64,000 bases of DNA from Elysia chlorotica (GCA_003991915.1 RQTK01000286.1:173760-237759); one strand, 5' to 3'. Positions 34,101 to 43,204 are shown, counted from the first letter of the stretch. Program-made: numbers and translations. The notes: generated from the sequence alone by a model not told the origin.

Positions 34101-35046
34101 GTTTGTAGTCATAAGTTTCTTATTTAACATATAAGAGAGAGTACAGTCCAAGTGTATACAATAGTATACGATCGTCTTTTTATGAGCAGAATTTTGAATA
34201 ACCACTCCGGTCCAAGAGCTTGGACAGAATATCAGTAGACACTAAGGTAACACGTACTTTTGGTCTTACCTGATTTATTTAATCGATACATTGTAGTACA
34301 TATCAGACTTTCAAAATTACAGATTTTTTGATAGATCTGAAGTGATTGATTAGTCTAAAATTAAATTATATTGAGTATATGGTGGGGGGGGGGGGTTCAA
34401 CATAATTAACACAATTATTTTATACTAGCTTTTCCTTCTCTTTTACACCTAGATCTATTACACTTTTTCTCCTGTATTGTATGATTGTGAACGTTGGAAT
34501 CAAACTTTTCCCGCGAAAAACAATGTTAAAGCCTTCAAAGCCACGAAGACCTTTATTTAATATTGCAGTACATAAATATTAGCTGTTAGACATCTTCAAC
34601 AGAACCAATGCTAGTCAATTAAAAAATAGGGATTTGGATATAAAGAATATCTTTATGTTTGATCACGGCATAATATTGGATAGAAGGAATATTATTATCT
34701 CCTCTTCCTTCTAAAAACACCAAATATAATCTTACATAAATAAATTATACCTTAAATCATTCCAATGGCTTGTCTTTTTTAAACTGTATCTTAAAACCAT
34801 AACGTTATATGTTTGTGTTATATCTATATATGTATTATATATACCACTTTGATGTTTAAGTGCCTGGCGCAGCGCTGCTCCCGGAGTGAAGCAATCACAG
34901 GAGGATGAAGAAAGCTCATGCAATTACCTTTACCTTATGTCGGCCCAAATCTCTAATCCTACATGGCAAGATGACCGTACGCCCCACTATCGCTGTGTAG
35001 TTGGACACTGACGTCTCCACGATCTGCGGGCGAATAGACCAGACAC
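22195..35046 (-). CDS. Immunoglobulin-superfamily adhesion protein, lachesin/IgLON-like; incomplete, with duplicated 3' exons
   Basis: Cell-surface or secreted Ig protein, by family an adhesion molecule. Exons, 5' to 3' on minus: Ig1 first half 35046-34934; Ig2a 29685-29509; Ig2b 29015-28846; Ig3a 28141-27981; Ig3b 27450-27312; stalk 26812-26697; Gly/Tyr exon 26360-26242. A second copy of the last three is at 24430-24292, 23313-23198 and 22313-22195. Seen: first-sheet Cys with VILPCRI, SLTCSASG and TVLSCTISG; Trp in ITWKRE and VYWEFNG; second Cys in GGVYICEA and DFGFYKC. Phases agree from Ig2a to the stalk if a 38-bp duplication in Ig2b is discounted. Missing: signal-peptide exon, second half of Ig1 (the interval has a 580-N gap) and the 3' end. 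The stalk ends phase 0 but the Gly/Tyr exon begins phase 2, so an exon between them is unknown or the order is wrong. Membrane anchor not seen. Confidence 0.78.
22680..22840 (-). pseudogene. Diverged third copy of the Gly/Tyr exon
   Basis: The minus strand reads SEREFFSSFSLSTYPQESRH then HPQTPSQDLVCQALSHT, aligning with SDRLFLPFYSMYPQDSGHIP and the following residues of the real exon. Base similarity is visible across the segment but the Gly-rich part is lost. Probably a decayed duplicate. Confidence 0.5.
22845..23160. repeat. (CT)n microsatellite
   Basis: Long interrupted CT tract between the Gly/Tyr and stalk exons of copy A; its counterpart in copy B is at 26370. Confidence 0.95.
23198..23313 (-). 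CDS. Thr/Pro-rich stalk exon, copy A (duplicate)
   Basis: Same length and splice sites as copy B. Seven base differences, all silent third-position changes (CGC/CGT, AAA/AAG, CCT/CCC, ACA/ACT, CCA/CCG, CAC/CAT, AGC/AGT). Confidence 0.75.
23355..23420. repeat. (CAA)n microsatellite
   Basis: About 20 CAA units just upstream (gene sense) of stalk exon copy A; absent in copy B, which has a poly-A run instead. Confidence 0.9.
23883..24000. mobile_element. Palindromic MITE, family A, copy 1
   Basis: CTAGGGTTCGTAAGTGCA at the left and CACAACGTTGTAATTACGAT then CCTAGG at the right, with inner arms AGCTTAAAACTCGTCGCAAG and AAGACGAGTCGTAAGCTTAG forming a long inverted repeat. Confidence 0.65.
24002..24262. 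mobile_element. Palindromic MITE, family A, copy 2 (longer, with internal spacer)
   Basis: Left arm GCCGTAGGTACAACGTTGCG then GTAGCTTACGTCTCGTCGTA; right arm GACGAGTCGTAAGCTTACTA then TTGTACCTACAGC. The spacer includes ATTCCTTTATTAATCG and A-rich sequence. The paralogous copy at 27021-27280 travelled with the segmental duplication. Confidence 0.7.
24292..24430 (-). CDS. Ig exon 3b, copy A (duplicate)
   Basis: Base-for-base identical to 27312-27450, with identical splice sites and ~50 bp of identical flank. Its partner Ig3a is present only as a ~35-bp remnant at 25060-25092, so this copy could only be used after the Ig3a at 28 kb. Confidence 0.8.
24780..25520 (-). repeat. Ig3a-donor-derived intronic repeats, left group
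   Basis: Blocks containing GAGAAATACAGCGTAAGTAT-like sequence (minus strand) at ~24960, 25000, 25060, 25385, 25445 and 25505, each with the exon-end word plus a donor-like GTAAGT/GTAAGA. Longer intron pieces (CGAGCATCAAGCTGCTG at 24820, again near 25255 and 27695) show larger units were also copied. Confidence 0.65.
25058..25092 (-). pseudogene. Remnant of the Ig3a exon 3' end
   Basis: The minus strand reads TCCGACATTGCTGAGAAATA then CAGT/GTAAGA, the last ~10 codons and donor of Ig3a; upstream sequence is unrelated. It marks a breakpoint of the exon-block duplication inside Ig3a. Confidence 0.75.
25720..26241 (-). repeat. Tandem repeats of the Gly/Tyr exon donor junction, set B
   Basis: Same three-unit arrangement at about 25723, 25896 and 26129 next to copy B of the exon. 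The array therefore predates the block duplication or was duplicated with it. Confidence 0.75.
26242..26360 (-). CDS. Gly/Tyr/Pro-rich exon, copy B
   Basis: Acceptor TCTGACAG, donor CCCAG/GTACTG, 119 nt, phase 2 to 1. Encodes LFLPFYSMYPQDSGHIPKGR then AGAGYSRPGVIHTGQAQYP. The frame was chosen because both full-codon differences from copy A are silent only in this frame. No domain recognised. Confidence 0.6.
26370..26672. repeat. (CT)n microsatellite
   Basis: Counterpart of 22845-23160 in copy B, different length and interruptions. Confidence 0.95.
26697..26812 (-). CDS. Thr/Pro-rich stalk exon, copy B
   Basis: Acceptor TTTTCCAG/AG, donor CACCG/GTGAAT, 116 nt, phase 1 to 0. Encodes HELRPKPTPAPTTTTTTSTH then MPKSMMAQTQRPHNSYSP, an O-glycosylation-prone stalk after the Ig domains. 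Confidence 0.8.
27010..27282. mobile_element. Palindromic MITE, family A, copy 3 (paralogue of copy 2)
   Basis: GCCGTAAGTACAATGTCGCG then GTAGCTTATGTCTCGTCATA at the left and GTTGTACCTACAGCCCTAG at the right. It contains a (GATAA)n tract at 27069-27112. Confidence 0.7.
27312..27450 (-). CDS. Ig exon 3b, copy B
   Basis: Acceptor CATCCAG/GTT, donor TTGCAG/GTAAGA, 139 nt, phase 0 to 1. Encodes VEVYEPEEEKVGILLTIKNL, then QYKDFGFYKCVGRNNLGRAE, the F-G strands of Ig3 with a DxGxYxC-type motif. Identical over its whole length to copy A. Confidence 0.88.
27815..27980 (-). repeat. Ig3a-donor-derived intronic repeats, right group
   Basis: Two further donor-like copies (ACGCAATACTTACGCTGTAT near 27820; CTCAATACTTATACTATATT near 27880) directly beside the real Ig3a donor at 27980. 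Confidence 0.65.
27981..28141 (-). CDS. Ig exon 3a (first half of Ig domain 3)
   Basis: Acceptor TGTGCCCAG, donor ACAGT/GTGAGT, 161 nt, phase 1 to 0. Encodes FPPEIHLDNDRLSQGLGKDT, then VLSCTISGFPKSLVYWEFNG and IAEKYS. The donor junction is the parent of a set of intronic repeats. Confidence 0.85.
28586..28760 (-). pseudogene. Extra copy of the Ig2b 3' half with donor
   Basis: The minus strand again reads GGVYICEAKSSVQPSAIRKF then NVKVR and a GTAAAT donor at ~28667. The copy has no domain first half and is preceded by a G-run instead of a pyrimidine tract, so it looks unable to splice as an exon. Further down, GAGGGCAGGTCTCCC marks the start of a third, degenerate unit. Confidence 0.65.
28846..29015 (-). 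CDS. Ig exon 2b (second half of Ig domain 2), frame broken by a 38-bp tandem duplication
   Basis: Acceptor TTCCCCAG/AC, donor AGAT/GTAAGT. Encodes EAIGTGNLMIIRNTSRECGG then VYICEA. The stretch for GGVYICEA-SS is repeated head-to-tail with a 38-bp period (units near 28883-28920 and 28921-28958). As assembled the exon is 170 nt and shifts frame; without one unit it is 132 nt and restores phase 1, SSVQPNAIRKFHVKVR and the join to FPPEIHLDN. Confidence 0.75.
29509..29685 (-). CDS. Ig exon 2a (first half of Ig domain 2)
   Basis: Acceptor CTTCTTCTCTTCCAG, donor CCGA/GTAAGC, 177 nt, phase 1 to 1. Encodes PPRITEPEKDVEVSVDEFES, then SLTCSASGIPKPSITWKRE, an I-set B-C strand pattern. A SINE begins 16 bp upstream of the exon in gene sense. 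Confidence 0.85.
29702..29949 (-). mobile_element. tRNA-derived SINE beside the Ig2a acceptor
   Basis: Full-length copy in gene sense. Its tail ends 16 bp upstream of the Ig2a exon, leaving only CTTCTTCTCTTCCAG. Head ends in a C-run near 29949. Confidence 0.9.
30001..30240 (-). mobile_element. Diverged SINE
   Basis: GGGGATACCATAACTCTGTC, CCAACCAGTAGGGGATGAAG, GGGAATTGAACCTTG (box B complement) and GAGTCGGAAGCCAACGTTAT follow the SINE order with many substitutions. It directly abuts repeat R3 at 30241. Confidence 0.75.
30241..30375 (-). repeat. Repeat R3, copy 4
   Basis: Plus strand TGATCCACCCAAAGAAAACG, ATGACATAATCACGCCCATC, CGCCCATTGGCTATGTCAG; matches the complement of copies at 41.6 and 45.3 kb and parallels 60.08 kb. 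Unknown element, no coding capacity. Confidence 0.65.
30441..31148. repeat. (CTA)n - 580-N assembly gap - (TAG)n
   Basis: CTA repeat to 30522, N from 30523 to 31102, then TAG repeat to 31148. Because CTA is followed by TAG on the same strand, the flanks are inverted relative to one another and could form a hairpin. The true length is unknown. Confidence 0.95.
31150..34925. other. Large Ig-gene intron (or missing Ig1b exon region); mostly unfeatured
   Basis: AT-rich. Holds a mariner/Tc1-like end word (CACTACTGGTCAAATAGTT) at 32078, degenerate tandem repeats at 33476-33650 (~50 bp, TATGTCTTTTTCTG-like) and 33757-34000 (~65 bp, CATTGTTTTCCATC-like). The second half of Ig1, expected phase 0 to 1, was not found here. 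Confidence 0.45.
34934..35046 (-). CDS. Ig exon 1a (first half of Ig domain 1)
   Basis: Acceptor GCCGACAG/GT, donor AAG/GTAAAG, phase 1 to 0, 37 codons. Encodes WSIRPQIVETSVSNYTAIVG then RTVILPCRI, an Ig A-to-B strand with the first cysteine and an N-glycosylation sequon NYT. A second donor (GTAATT) lies six bases further, in frame. Confidence 0.75.
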
Positions 35047-35220
35047 CTGTCGGCAAGGAAGAAAACAAAAAAAAATTAATATAATAGGTAAATTTAGAAG
35101 TCACCTGTGGTACTGTAAGAGTTGGAAGACGTCGTATCTCATAGCGAAGTAAAAAAAAAAAATATTTTATAGGGAATAAGGTTTGGTCAAAAGTTAGTCT
35201 ACTTTGTTGGACAATATGTG

Positions 35221-35321
35221 TAGATTGCACAAACAAGATTTATATTACGTCTCGTCGTAACAATATAAGAATAAGAAGGCTTATGTCGAGACGTAAGCTA
35301 CATCATGTTTCTGCATTCTAT
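35221..35321. mobile_element. Palindromic MITE, family A (short form)
   Basis: TAGATTGCACAAACAAGATT then ATTACGTCTCGTCGTAACAA on the left; GGCTTATGTCGAGACGTAAG then ATGTTTCTGCATTCTATCC on the right. About 100 bp, nearly a perfect hairpin. Confidence 0.75.
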
Positions 35322-35348
35322 CCAATGAGAGACGTGTAAAAAGGAGGA

Positions 35349-35616
35349 GGGTTGGGTTGGTTTGGGTTGGTTTAACGTCCAACAACAGTACTATATAGGC
35401 TATATTGTGGACGGGCCCCAAGACGGACGTCTGACAATTTTATGTGCTGCCACACACGAGACAGGGCGGGGATACCATGACTCCTGTCTCAGCTGGTCAC
35501 ATTATACTGACACCGACCCAACCAGTAGGGAACGCAACAGCCAGGGTTCGAACTCGGGACCTCTTGCGTCGGAAGCCGATGTTCTACCCCTGGACCACCG
35601 CGCCCCCCCCCGCGCC
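35349..35616 (-). mobile_element. tRNA-derived SINE, full length
   Basis: All blocks present from tail (GGTTTAACGTCCAACAACAG) to head (ACCACCGCGCCCCCCCC). Short target duplication AGGAGGA at 35342-35348 and 35617-35623. Confidence 0.92.
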
Positions 35617-35624
35617 AGGAGGAA

Positions 35625-36623
35625 TAAAAAGATGCCATTTTGTTGTAAATCAAAATTGTTTTTTTCCGTTTGCGCTCCATGGGCCGTAAGTAAAACGTCG
35701 CGTTAGCTTCTTTTAATAATTGACGAAGGACAATTTTTATGCCACGCATCATGGGCAAACTACATCATCTAGAACCCTGAAATTTGGTACGACGTTATCA
35801 ACGGTAATAATATTTTTAGGTAAAACGATTGATTTTAGCAAATAAAAGGCAAAATGTTTATTTCATTACTCTGTGAAAAAGATAACATGGGAATGATTTC
35901 CGGTACGAGAAATACCGGTTTGGCCTAAATCCAAAGTGAAAGTAGAAGTGGATCGTCTAATGTTCAAGTCTAAACTCTAAAGCCGTCTTTCTAGAAAGCT
36001 TCCTGCTCTTTTGTGATATCAACAGACAAATTTCAAATTAAATTTAAAAATACAAAATCGAGATTAGACCTAAATCTATAGTAGAGATCTCGATCTAGGC
36101 AGAGGTAGATAAACCGTCTCTAAATCGAGCTTCTAGGTATCTAGATCTAGACCCTAGATTATGATTCTAAAATATTCAAGCCAGAGAAAGACAACACCAC
36201 TGTCAATGTTTATTATCCCGAGATCTTGCCAAAGTAAGGTAAGATGAAATTTTCAATCCCGTTCGTAGAACGGTACCTCTACTAATACAATACAACTCGT
36301 CATAATATTCTATTAACCCTTTATGTCCTCTTTTAGTGGAGTAAATTGCACTGATCAACATGACTCCGCCCTTTTGCTCGATGAACTAAAAATAACTTTC
36401 AAAGTTCCGTAACTCTGGGTAAATTCGTATACCTAATAGCGTCCCTTTTACCCATCGAGAAGATCTGTTTGGTTATCTGATCATACAAAGCTATACATTC
36501 TGGGCTTACGCCTGAGGTTGACTCAACTTTTTTTCTTCTCCGGGTGTATACAGAATTCATTGTTTGAAAAAGGTTCTCCTTCCGTAAGAATGATTATAGA
36601 GACAAAAGGATGCTTGTGAGACT

Positions 36624-36681
<58 letters not shown>

Positions 36682-36852
36682 GCAGATACCGATACAAGAT
36701 TTGGCAGGCTTGACTTACAAAGAGTGAGTCACAAATGTTATGAATCAAACATTTTATACCCTATGCACATCTCATCAAGTAAATGAACTCTCCATCTCTC
36801 CTTCTCTCCACCTCCCCCTTCTCTATATGTCTGTCTGTCTGTCTATCTGTCT

Positions 36853-36892
<40 letters not shown>

Positions 36893-37130
36893 TCTTTCTC
36901 TCTCTTTCTCTCTTTCTTTCACCCACCCTTCTCATCCTATCAGGCTCTCTTATCTTTCAACCATAAAACAATCAAAAGACAAAAAAGAAGTATAATTTGA
37001 ATTAAATACCCACGATATACAGACACACATAAAAGATAACAAAGCCAAATTATTCAACAAGTCCTAACTTTCCCATCTAACCAGTTGCATTCGTGATTTT
37101 CAATTTAATTTATTACACACCTCCCATCTC
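35625..37130. other. No gene recognised; microsatellites
   Basis: Family A MITE half (GCCGTAAGTAAAACGTCGCG, 35684), an AGATCT/TCTAGA-rich block at 36060-36180, (GA)n at 36631-36680 and (CT)n at 36851-36915. No exon supported. Confidence 0.5.
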
Positions 37131-38050
37131 TATCCTCCCCCCCCCCCCTTTTCCCTCGAACCACCAATCCACAAACCCAACGAAAGTCGCCCACACGTTT
37201 TGGATATTACATCAAATGCTTCAAATTATGCGTCGCCACAGCAAAATAAAACAGGCATAAATCCAACTTGTGGGTGCTCGGTAAGTGATCGAATGATTCA
37301 TCAGTGGTTTAAGGCGCGTTATTTGATTTCACGGCTCATTGTGTCTGTGGGGGATGAGATTTCATATTCCATGTGGCATGATGAGAAGTTGAAAAGTTTC
37401 TTCGATTTTTTTTATTACACTATGCATCCTCTACCCCTTCATTAGTGGAGCGCGATGGCACTAGGGTAGAACAACGGCTTCCGATCCGACGCCAAAGGTC
37501 CGGTTTCTAGTCCTGGCGATTGCGCTCCTTACTGGTTGGGTCGGTGTCAGTTTAATGCGACCGGTTGAGGCAGGAGTCATATTATCCCCGCCCTGTCTTG
37601 TGTGTGGCAGCACATAAAATTGTCAGACGTCATTCTTGGGGCCCGACCACAATATAGCCTATATAGTGCTGATGTTGGACGTTAAACCAACCCAAATGTT
37701 GGACATTAACCCAACTCAACAACAACAACCCCGTTAGTATTACCACTCACCAATGAGAGTATTAGATATCTCGAAGAAAAGACTGCCTTTTCATCTGTCA
37801 TTTTTATGCTACATTATTGGATTAAAAGCTTAAGTGACCCAGTTTCGAACATTCTTTTTCATTCTTTCATACAACTTGATAATGGCAGCTGAGTTGGAAA
37901 TATAAGGTCGGTGCCTAATAAACCTTACACTGCACTGATATGCCTGCTTTCATTAGTTAACCATTGAGAATGAAAGGCTTAGAACATTTTATCACTGACT
38001 GGAAATCTGTGGGAAGTCGAGAAAGAAGATGGCATCGAGGACAAATTGTA
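37120..38050. repeat. Diverged tandem duplication, unit C
   Basis: Parallels 38650-39560. Shared blocks include TTTTGGATATTACAT, CATAAATCCAACTTG, CGGCTCATTGTGTCTGT and CACTGCACTGATATG. Unit C carries a SINE that unit D lacks. Confidence 0.65.
37447..37733 (+). mobile_element. tRNA-derived SINE with duplicated tail
   Basis: Head GGAGCGCGATGGCACTAGGG, box B region degraded (GGTTTCTAGTCC), full body, then the tail ATGTTGGACGTTAAACCAAC repeated once as ATGTTGGACATTAACCCAAC. Possible 5-bp target duplication TTAGT. Confidence 0.85.
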
Positions 38051-38339
38051 GACAGTATTGCTGTATGAATAACATAGAAAAGAGAAAATCGGTAATTTCA
38101 GTAACCAAGGATTAAAGAGTGTGGAAGGACATTATCGAGCACCCCTCAGTAATTGACTTTTCATTCGATGGTTATATTCAATAATAAATAAATTAGTCTA
38201 TTTGAGTTCACAACAGCCGTCCGTGTAACTTTTTAGACTATCTCATTACCTTAGGCTGGAAACGGGCGTGGGGTATTCAGTAGTCGTTTAAAGCAGTTTT
38301 CGAAAATAATACGATTCAAGCAGAAAAGGTTTAAATCAG

Positions 38340-38630
38340 ACAATCTTAAATAGGCTTCACTATTAAAGACACTTTGTTCATTACATAAACTTAGTCTTGT
38401 ATTATGATGAATAAAGGAAGCAAGAAGACTGTTGCATTTACAACTATGGATTGGTTGTTTCACAAATATAGACATGTAGAATTATGGAAAAAGCAGCTGA
38501 ACAAAAGTTATAACACCAACGCATGGCAAAGACTTTGTTTATTTCCTAAACCTAGTCTTGTATATAATGAATAAAGCTAGCACGAAAACTGTTGCATTTA
38601 CAACTATGGATTGGTTTTTAATTGGACAGT
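38340..38630. repeat. Short tandem duplication (~180 bp step)
   Basis: CTGTTGCATTTACAACTATG and TTAGTCTTGTATTATGATGA-like blocks occur near 38395-38455 and again near 38550-38615. Confidence 0.6.
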
Positions 38631-38649
38631 TTCTAAACTTATCCAGACA

Positions 38650-39560
38650 CGATACACCCCCATCCCCCACCTCTATACATTCCCTCTCACCGCCAACCCA
38701 CAAACCCAGCATTCGTCACTTACCCATTTGGATATTACATACAATGATTAAAATAATTATTCGAAGCCTCAACAAAAAGCAGACATAAATCCATCTTGCA
38801 GGGCTTGGCAAACTGATTAAATGATTTTGTCAATGGTTTAGAGCGCGTATTTTGATTTTACGGCTCAGTGTATCTGTCAGTAGAATCGAGTTTTACATTG
38901 CTTATAGCGCGACAACATCGATAAACTGAAAAGTTGTATTGATTTTTGTTCATTACTTAATGCCTCCCCCTCCCTCCCCCACCTCCTTTATACCCTTTTA
39001 CTCACTAACTAGAACAGTAAATATCTCAAAATGAAAGAGGTCATTTCACCCGTCTTTGTTGAGACCTCTTTAAGTACTGGTCAAGTTACCGAATTGACTA
39101 ATGGGAAACCAATTTTGCATTATAAAAATAGAAGTGGTCTATTTCATTTAAATTGTTACCAAAGCGAAAACAGAATGGTACTTATAGGTTTTTTTTGTTC
39201 AGCCTACGAGGTTACTAGCCAAACAATTTAAACTATTCTAACTTCTCCTGAAGTTTTAATGATAATTTTTATAGCTCACTTTATCTCTAATTGCCTCTTT
39301 GTGTTTATTTCGATGACCCTACCTTTGTTTTGGACGCCCTTGTCTTTGTTAAATGTTGGTGTTAAATATCGTCGGAAGAAGTTGAACACTGAACGACCTA
39401 GTTCCGAACTCTCTCTTTGCTTTCTGAACAATCGATAATGACATGTGAAGTGAGAAGACCCGGTCATCACCTAATACGTTTAGCACTGATATGTCAGCTT
39501 TCATTGGTCAATTAGATAGGAAGGCTTTTACAGAACATTAAATCACTACAAGGGCATTAG
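38650..39560. repeat. Diverged tandem duplication, unit D
   Basis: Counterpart of unit C, ~1.5 kb away, with many substitutions and indels; the duplication is old. No coding sequence recognised in either unit. Confidence 0.6.
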
Positions 39561-39599
39561 GCATTAGAACAATTTAATAATTGACAGCCCTGTTGCATG

Positions 39600-40233
39600 A
39601 ATTAAAGTGCAAAAGGAAAAATCTGTAATAAAAGATCGCAGAATTTGGTGGAATGATTATGGTCGCCAACGCCATATAGACTGTTCTCTTCTACAGACTC
39701 TGAGAGAAATGTTCACGAATGAATTAATGGTTCCAAGTTTTTTCAAAAATACTTCTAGCGCCAATTTGGTTTTTCTTTTAGTATGTACAAACTAAAATTA
39801 TAAAGAAATAACCTTTTTCAGTTGTTGTTTTCTTTGGTGCTTTATTTTGCAAGGCTTCTCAAAATAAACTACATTTCAGTACAAATTTTCACCAACATTT
39901 TTAAAGATGGCGATTATTACGATCGTATTGGGAATCTAGAATCTTCCAAAATCCAATAATTATTTTTCGGTGTCCCCGTGTTGGTGTCATAGTGCTAGTC
40001 CCAGTCGGCCCGTGTGGAGGAGACACAATATAGTTCGCATCAGATTACCGGTGTCTCGAGAGAAAATCTGGCGAAAGCTGATGACTTTGGGTGCAAGGCG
40101 GTCTCAAATCGAATCCCTCCGCGGCGCTTTATCTTTCAATGGCTTCAGTAGCCAAAAACTCATGTAAAGTTAAAGAGAAGTTCATGATCTCTTTGCTATT
40201 TTTTATATTAGTTTATGGAAATAGTTATTAATC

Positions 40234-40235
<2 letters not shown>
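39600..40235. other. Unassigned; one GC-richer block
   Basis: 39970-40140 is GC-richer (GTGTCCCCGTGTTGGTGTCA, GCGGTCTCAAATCGAATCCC) and could be an old SINE head or another repeat. I could not fit box A and box B spacing, so it is left unassigned. Confidence 0.35.

Positions 40236-40241
<6 letters not shown>

Positions 40242-40306
<65 letters not shown>
40242..40306. repeat. (GA)n microsatellite
   Basis: About 32 uninterrupted GA units. Confidence 0.96.
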
Positions 40307-40308
<2 letters not shown>

Positions 40309-41089
40309 GCATGAACCTTTTATACAAATGTCTTAAATTGAAAATGAACGTTCAAAATATTTCTATACTAATAAGACAGAATATAGAAAGTTTCGATATA
40401 AATGTAAAAATTAGACATACAACGACTTTTTAGATGTACCGAGCGGTAAAACTAACAGAAGAATCTTGCACACACAAAACAACAGCAAAAAACGTAACAA
40501 ATAATATGCCTGCGATTAAAAACTAAGCGAATGTCAACTGATCAACGCAAATGCTCAATCTCATAAAATCCTTTGCTCATTCGTCGTGAAATCCTCCAAC
40601 ATTATGAGGAAATAAAAAGCAGTGCTTTCATGTGCAATACATGTATTGGCATTTGCTGAATCACAGATCGATTACAACTGTAGGGAATTCAGACAGGCGT
40701 ATGTGTAGAAAGGCAGGGATTTTGGGAGAAAAAAAAAAGGGGGGTAGTAGGGGAAGAAGGGGGGGGAAAAAAAAAAAAGGGGGGGGGGGGGGTATACGCT
40801 CGTATTAGGAAATGTATGACAAAAATTATATCATGCAACTTAAAAAAGAAAACAGAGAGATGGATTAGAGAATGATAGATGATTAGACAGACAGATAATT
40901 TTCGGTGCTTTATTTTTAGTTATTCTTCATGATATTATGCCGTTTCGAATGGAAATGGTGATTCAATATAAAGCTCAGACTACAAAAGCAACAAATTTGA
41001 CTTGTTTTGAAGTTCAAGTGAGTGAGACGGTTTTTTTGTTTGTTTGTTTACTTGATGTCATAATAGATATTTGTTACCACCCTTTTTTT

Positions 41090-41158
41090 CTCTATCTGTC
41101 TCGTTTTCTTCCTTCTCTCTCTCTCTCTTTCTCTCTCCCTCCCTCTCTCTCTCTCTCT

Positions 41159-41200
<42 letters not shown>
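41090..41200. repeat. (CT)n microsatellite
   Basis: Interrupted CT tract; preceded at 40730-40795 by A and G homopolymer runs. Confidence 0.93.
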
Positions 41201-41569
41201 CTTCCCTCCCAAAAATCTCTCATCAGCCTATCAAGAAAAACCACTTTTTCTTTTACCCATATCCAAACATCCTTACTATTCATGCTCTTTATTTCTTCTT
41301 CTTATTCCCCCCTTGGTAATTCTTTTCGCGTGTTAAAACAAAAGGTCGAGGCGACAGCATCGATAGTCTTGATATCAGGACCAGGGCGATACAACAACCG
41401 CGCTGAAATGGACACAAGACCACGGCTTTCCTGGGGAATACGTCTATCTCCTCTCGAGATTGTCCGGCGGAGATTGATTCCTTACTGATCTATCTCAGCC
41501 CGGGTCCTTTAATTCGTTTTCTGGCACCTCGTTCCTGCGGTCAGTAACTGTTGTTCCAATAGTAGATCG

Positions 41570-41990
41570 CTTGCGAAAACTTCATCCATAGTAAAACGAA
41601 GACGAATGGTAAAGAAATATACTCCGGTGTCCAATCATAGCTATGTCCTAAATTTACGGGTTGATGAGCGAGTTGAGTTGAGTTGAGTTGGTTTAACGTC
41701 CAACATCAACACTATATTGGCAATATTGTGGACGGGCCCCAAGACTGACGTCTGACAATGTTATGTGCTGCCACACACGAGACAGGGCGGAGATGCCATG
41801 ACTCCTGTCACATTAAACTGACACCGACCCAACCAGTAGGGAGCGAAATCGGACCTATTGGGTCGAAAGCCGATGTTCTACCCCAGGGCCACCGCGCCGA
41901 TGAGCGATCAGAACGGATCCATACTTAACGTCGTGATTACGCCATCCGAAATCGTCGCTTGGATCACAAAACCTGCAATAGTGATTTCAG
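41570..41990 (+). repeat. Repeat R3, copy 1, split by a SINE
   Basis: Left part GCGAAAACTTCATCCATAGT, GTGTCCAATCATAGCTATG; right part GAGCGATCAGAACGGATCC, GTGATTACGCCATCCGAA, TTGGATCACAAAACC. The SINE at 41672-41898 sits between, with its target duplication inside R3. Confidence 0.65.
41672..41898 (-). mobile_element. tRNA-derived SINE lacking box B, with perfect target duplication
   Basis: Flanked by GATGAGCGA at 41663-41671 and 41899-41907. Relative to other copies it has lost ~8 bp (TCAGCCGG) in the body and ~16 bp at the head covering the box B word GGTTCGAAC. Confidence 0.9.
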
Positions 41991-42183
41991 TGACCACTGG
42001 GATTCTCCCATGACCTCAATTGTAGATGGATCTCGACCAAGCTCTTTCCACCTCTCTACTCCTTTACCCCAGCACCCCATTTTTCTTTCCTGTCCCCCTT
42101 GTGATCTACATTGGCCAGCATCAAGATTGCCTTTTGCTTTATTCTCCATCCATATCTAGCTTTAATTGGCTTTGGGCTTCCTA

Positions 42184-42516
42184 TTAGACTGTGGGCCCAT
42201 CCTCTGACTTTATTAACCTCATTCCCAAAACCAAGATTTCTCTGATTTCTTATCCACCCGTCACAGAGGAGGGTGAGGATGCCCTGCTTAGTACCTAGGT
42301 GACTAATGAATCGTAACAGTAAGTATGATAAATATTTCATGGAAAGGATTTCGCGTATGTGGGTCAGAAAAATTAAGGCAGTAGTTTCCCTTTTAAGCAT
42401 TGCTAAAAACACGGTCTGCTGATTTTTCTACAGGACTAGAGTCCATATTTCAGTAAAGAATAGAGTGAGCTAGTGTCACACTAAATCCTTAACGTTTTCC
42501 CGTTACTCCGTACTCA
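42184..42516. repeat. Segmental duplication unit E1
   Basis: CATTAACCTCATTCCCAAAA to CACTAAATCCTTAACG here repeats 43205-43767 minus the SINE there. Identity is high by eye. Contains the empty counterpart of the SINE site at 43468. Confidence 0.85.
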
Positions 42517-42718
42517 TGTTGTGCGACCCCAAGACTGACGTCTGACAAGTGTATGTGCTGCCGCACACGGGACGGGGCAGAGATACCATGACTCCTATCT
42601 GATCCGATCCCATTAAACTACCACCGACCCAACCAGTAGGGAGGAAAATCGCCAGGGCTCGATTCCGGACTTTTTGCATCGGAAGCCGATGTTCTATCCC
42701 AGGGTCGCGTCCCCCCAA
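42517..42718 (-). mobile_element. SINE, 3'-truncated copy
   Basis: Begins at CCCCAAGACTGACGTCTGAC without the tail and runs to the head (GCATCGGAAGCCGATGTTCT). It is attached to the right end of unit E1. Confidence 0.85.
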
Positions 42719-43204
42719 CCCCTCCCCATTGTCCTTGGATCATATTTGGACTGTGGGTCCATCTTCTGACTTTTCCTTATCTCGCGATGTCATGCGCTTT
42801 TCTCGCCTTCTCTTACCCCTCCTTTTTTATCTATCTGACCATCTACACATCTCTCTATGTATTTATTTTATGCATCCTTTTACATATCTAGATTTTCATT
42901 TTTTTTTTCGTTAGTCTGTTAAGTTTAATAGCAAACATGTTTTATTAACTTTCTTCTCCAGCCATCTCCACCACCTTCGCTTTTTTTGTGTTGCTTTTTT
43001 TTAAAACCATTACGATCCAGTGTTATGCACGACTTTTTTTTAATTATCAAAGGAATGATAATGGCATACAAAATAATATTATAACTGACTGATCGGTTCC
43101 TTGTTTTTTAATTAATTTGCACAACCAACTAAATATTGATAGATCAGCCCTTGTGATTGGTGCGGCCACAAGTAGGGCACCAATTGTTCCTTGAGTGAAA
43201 GCTA

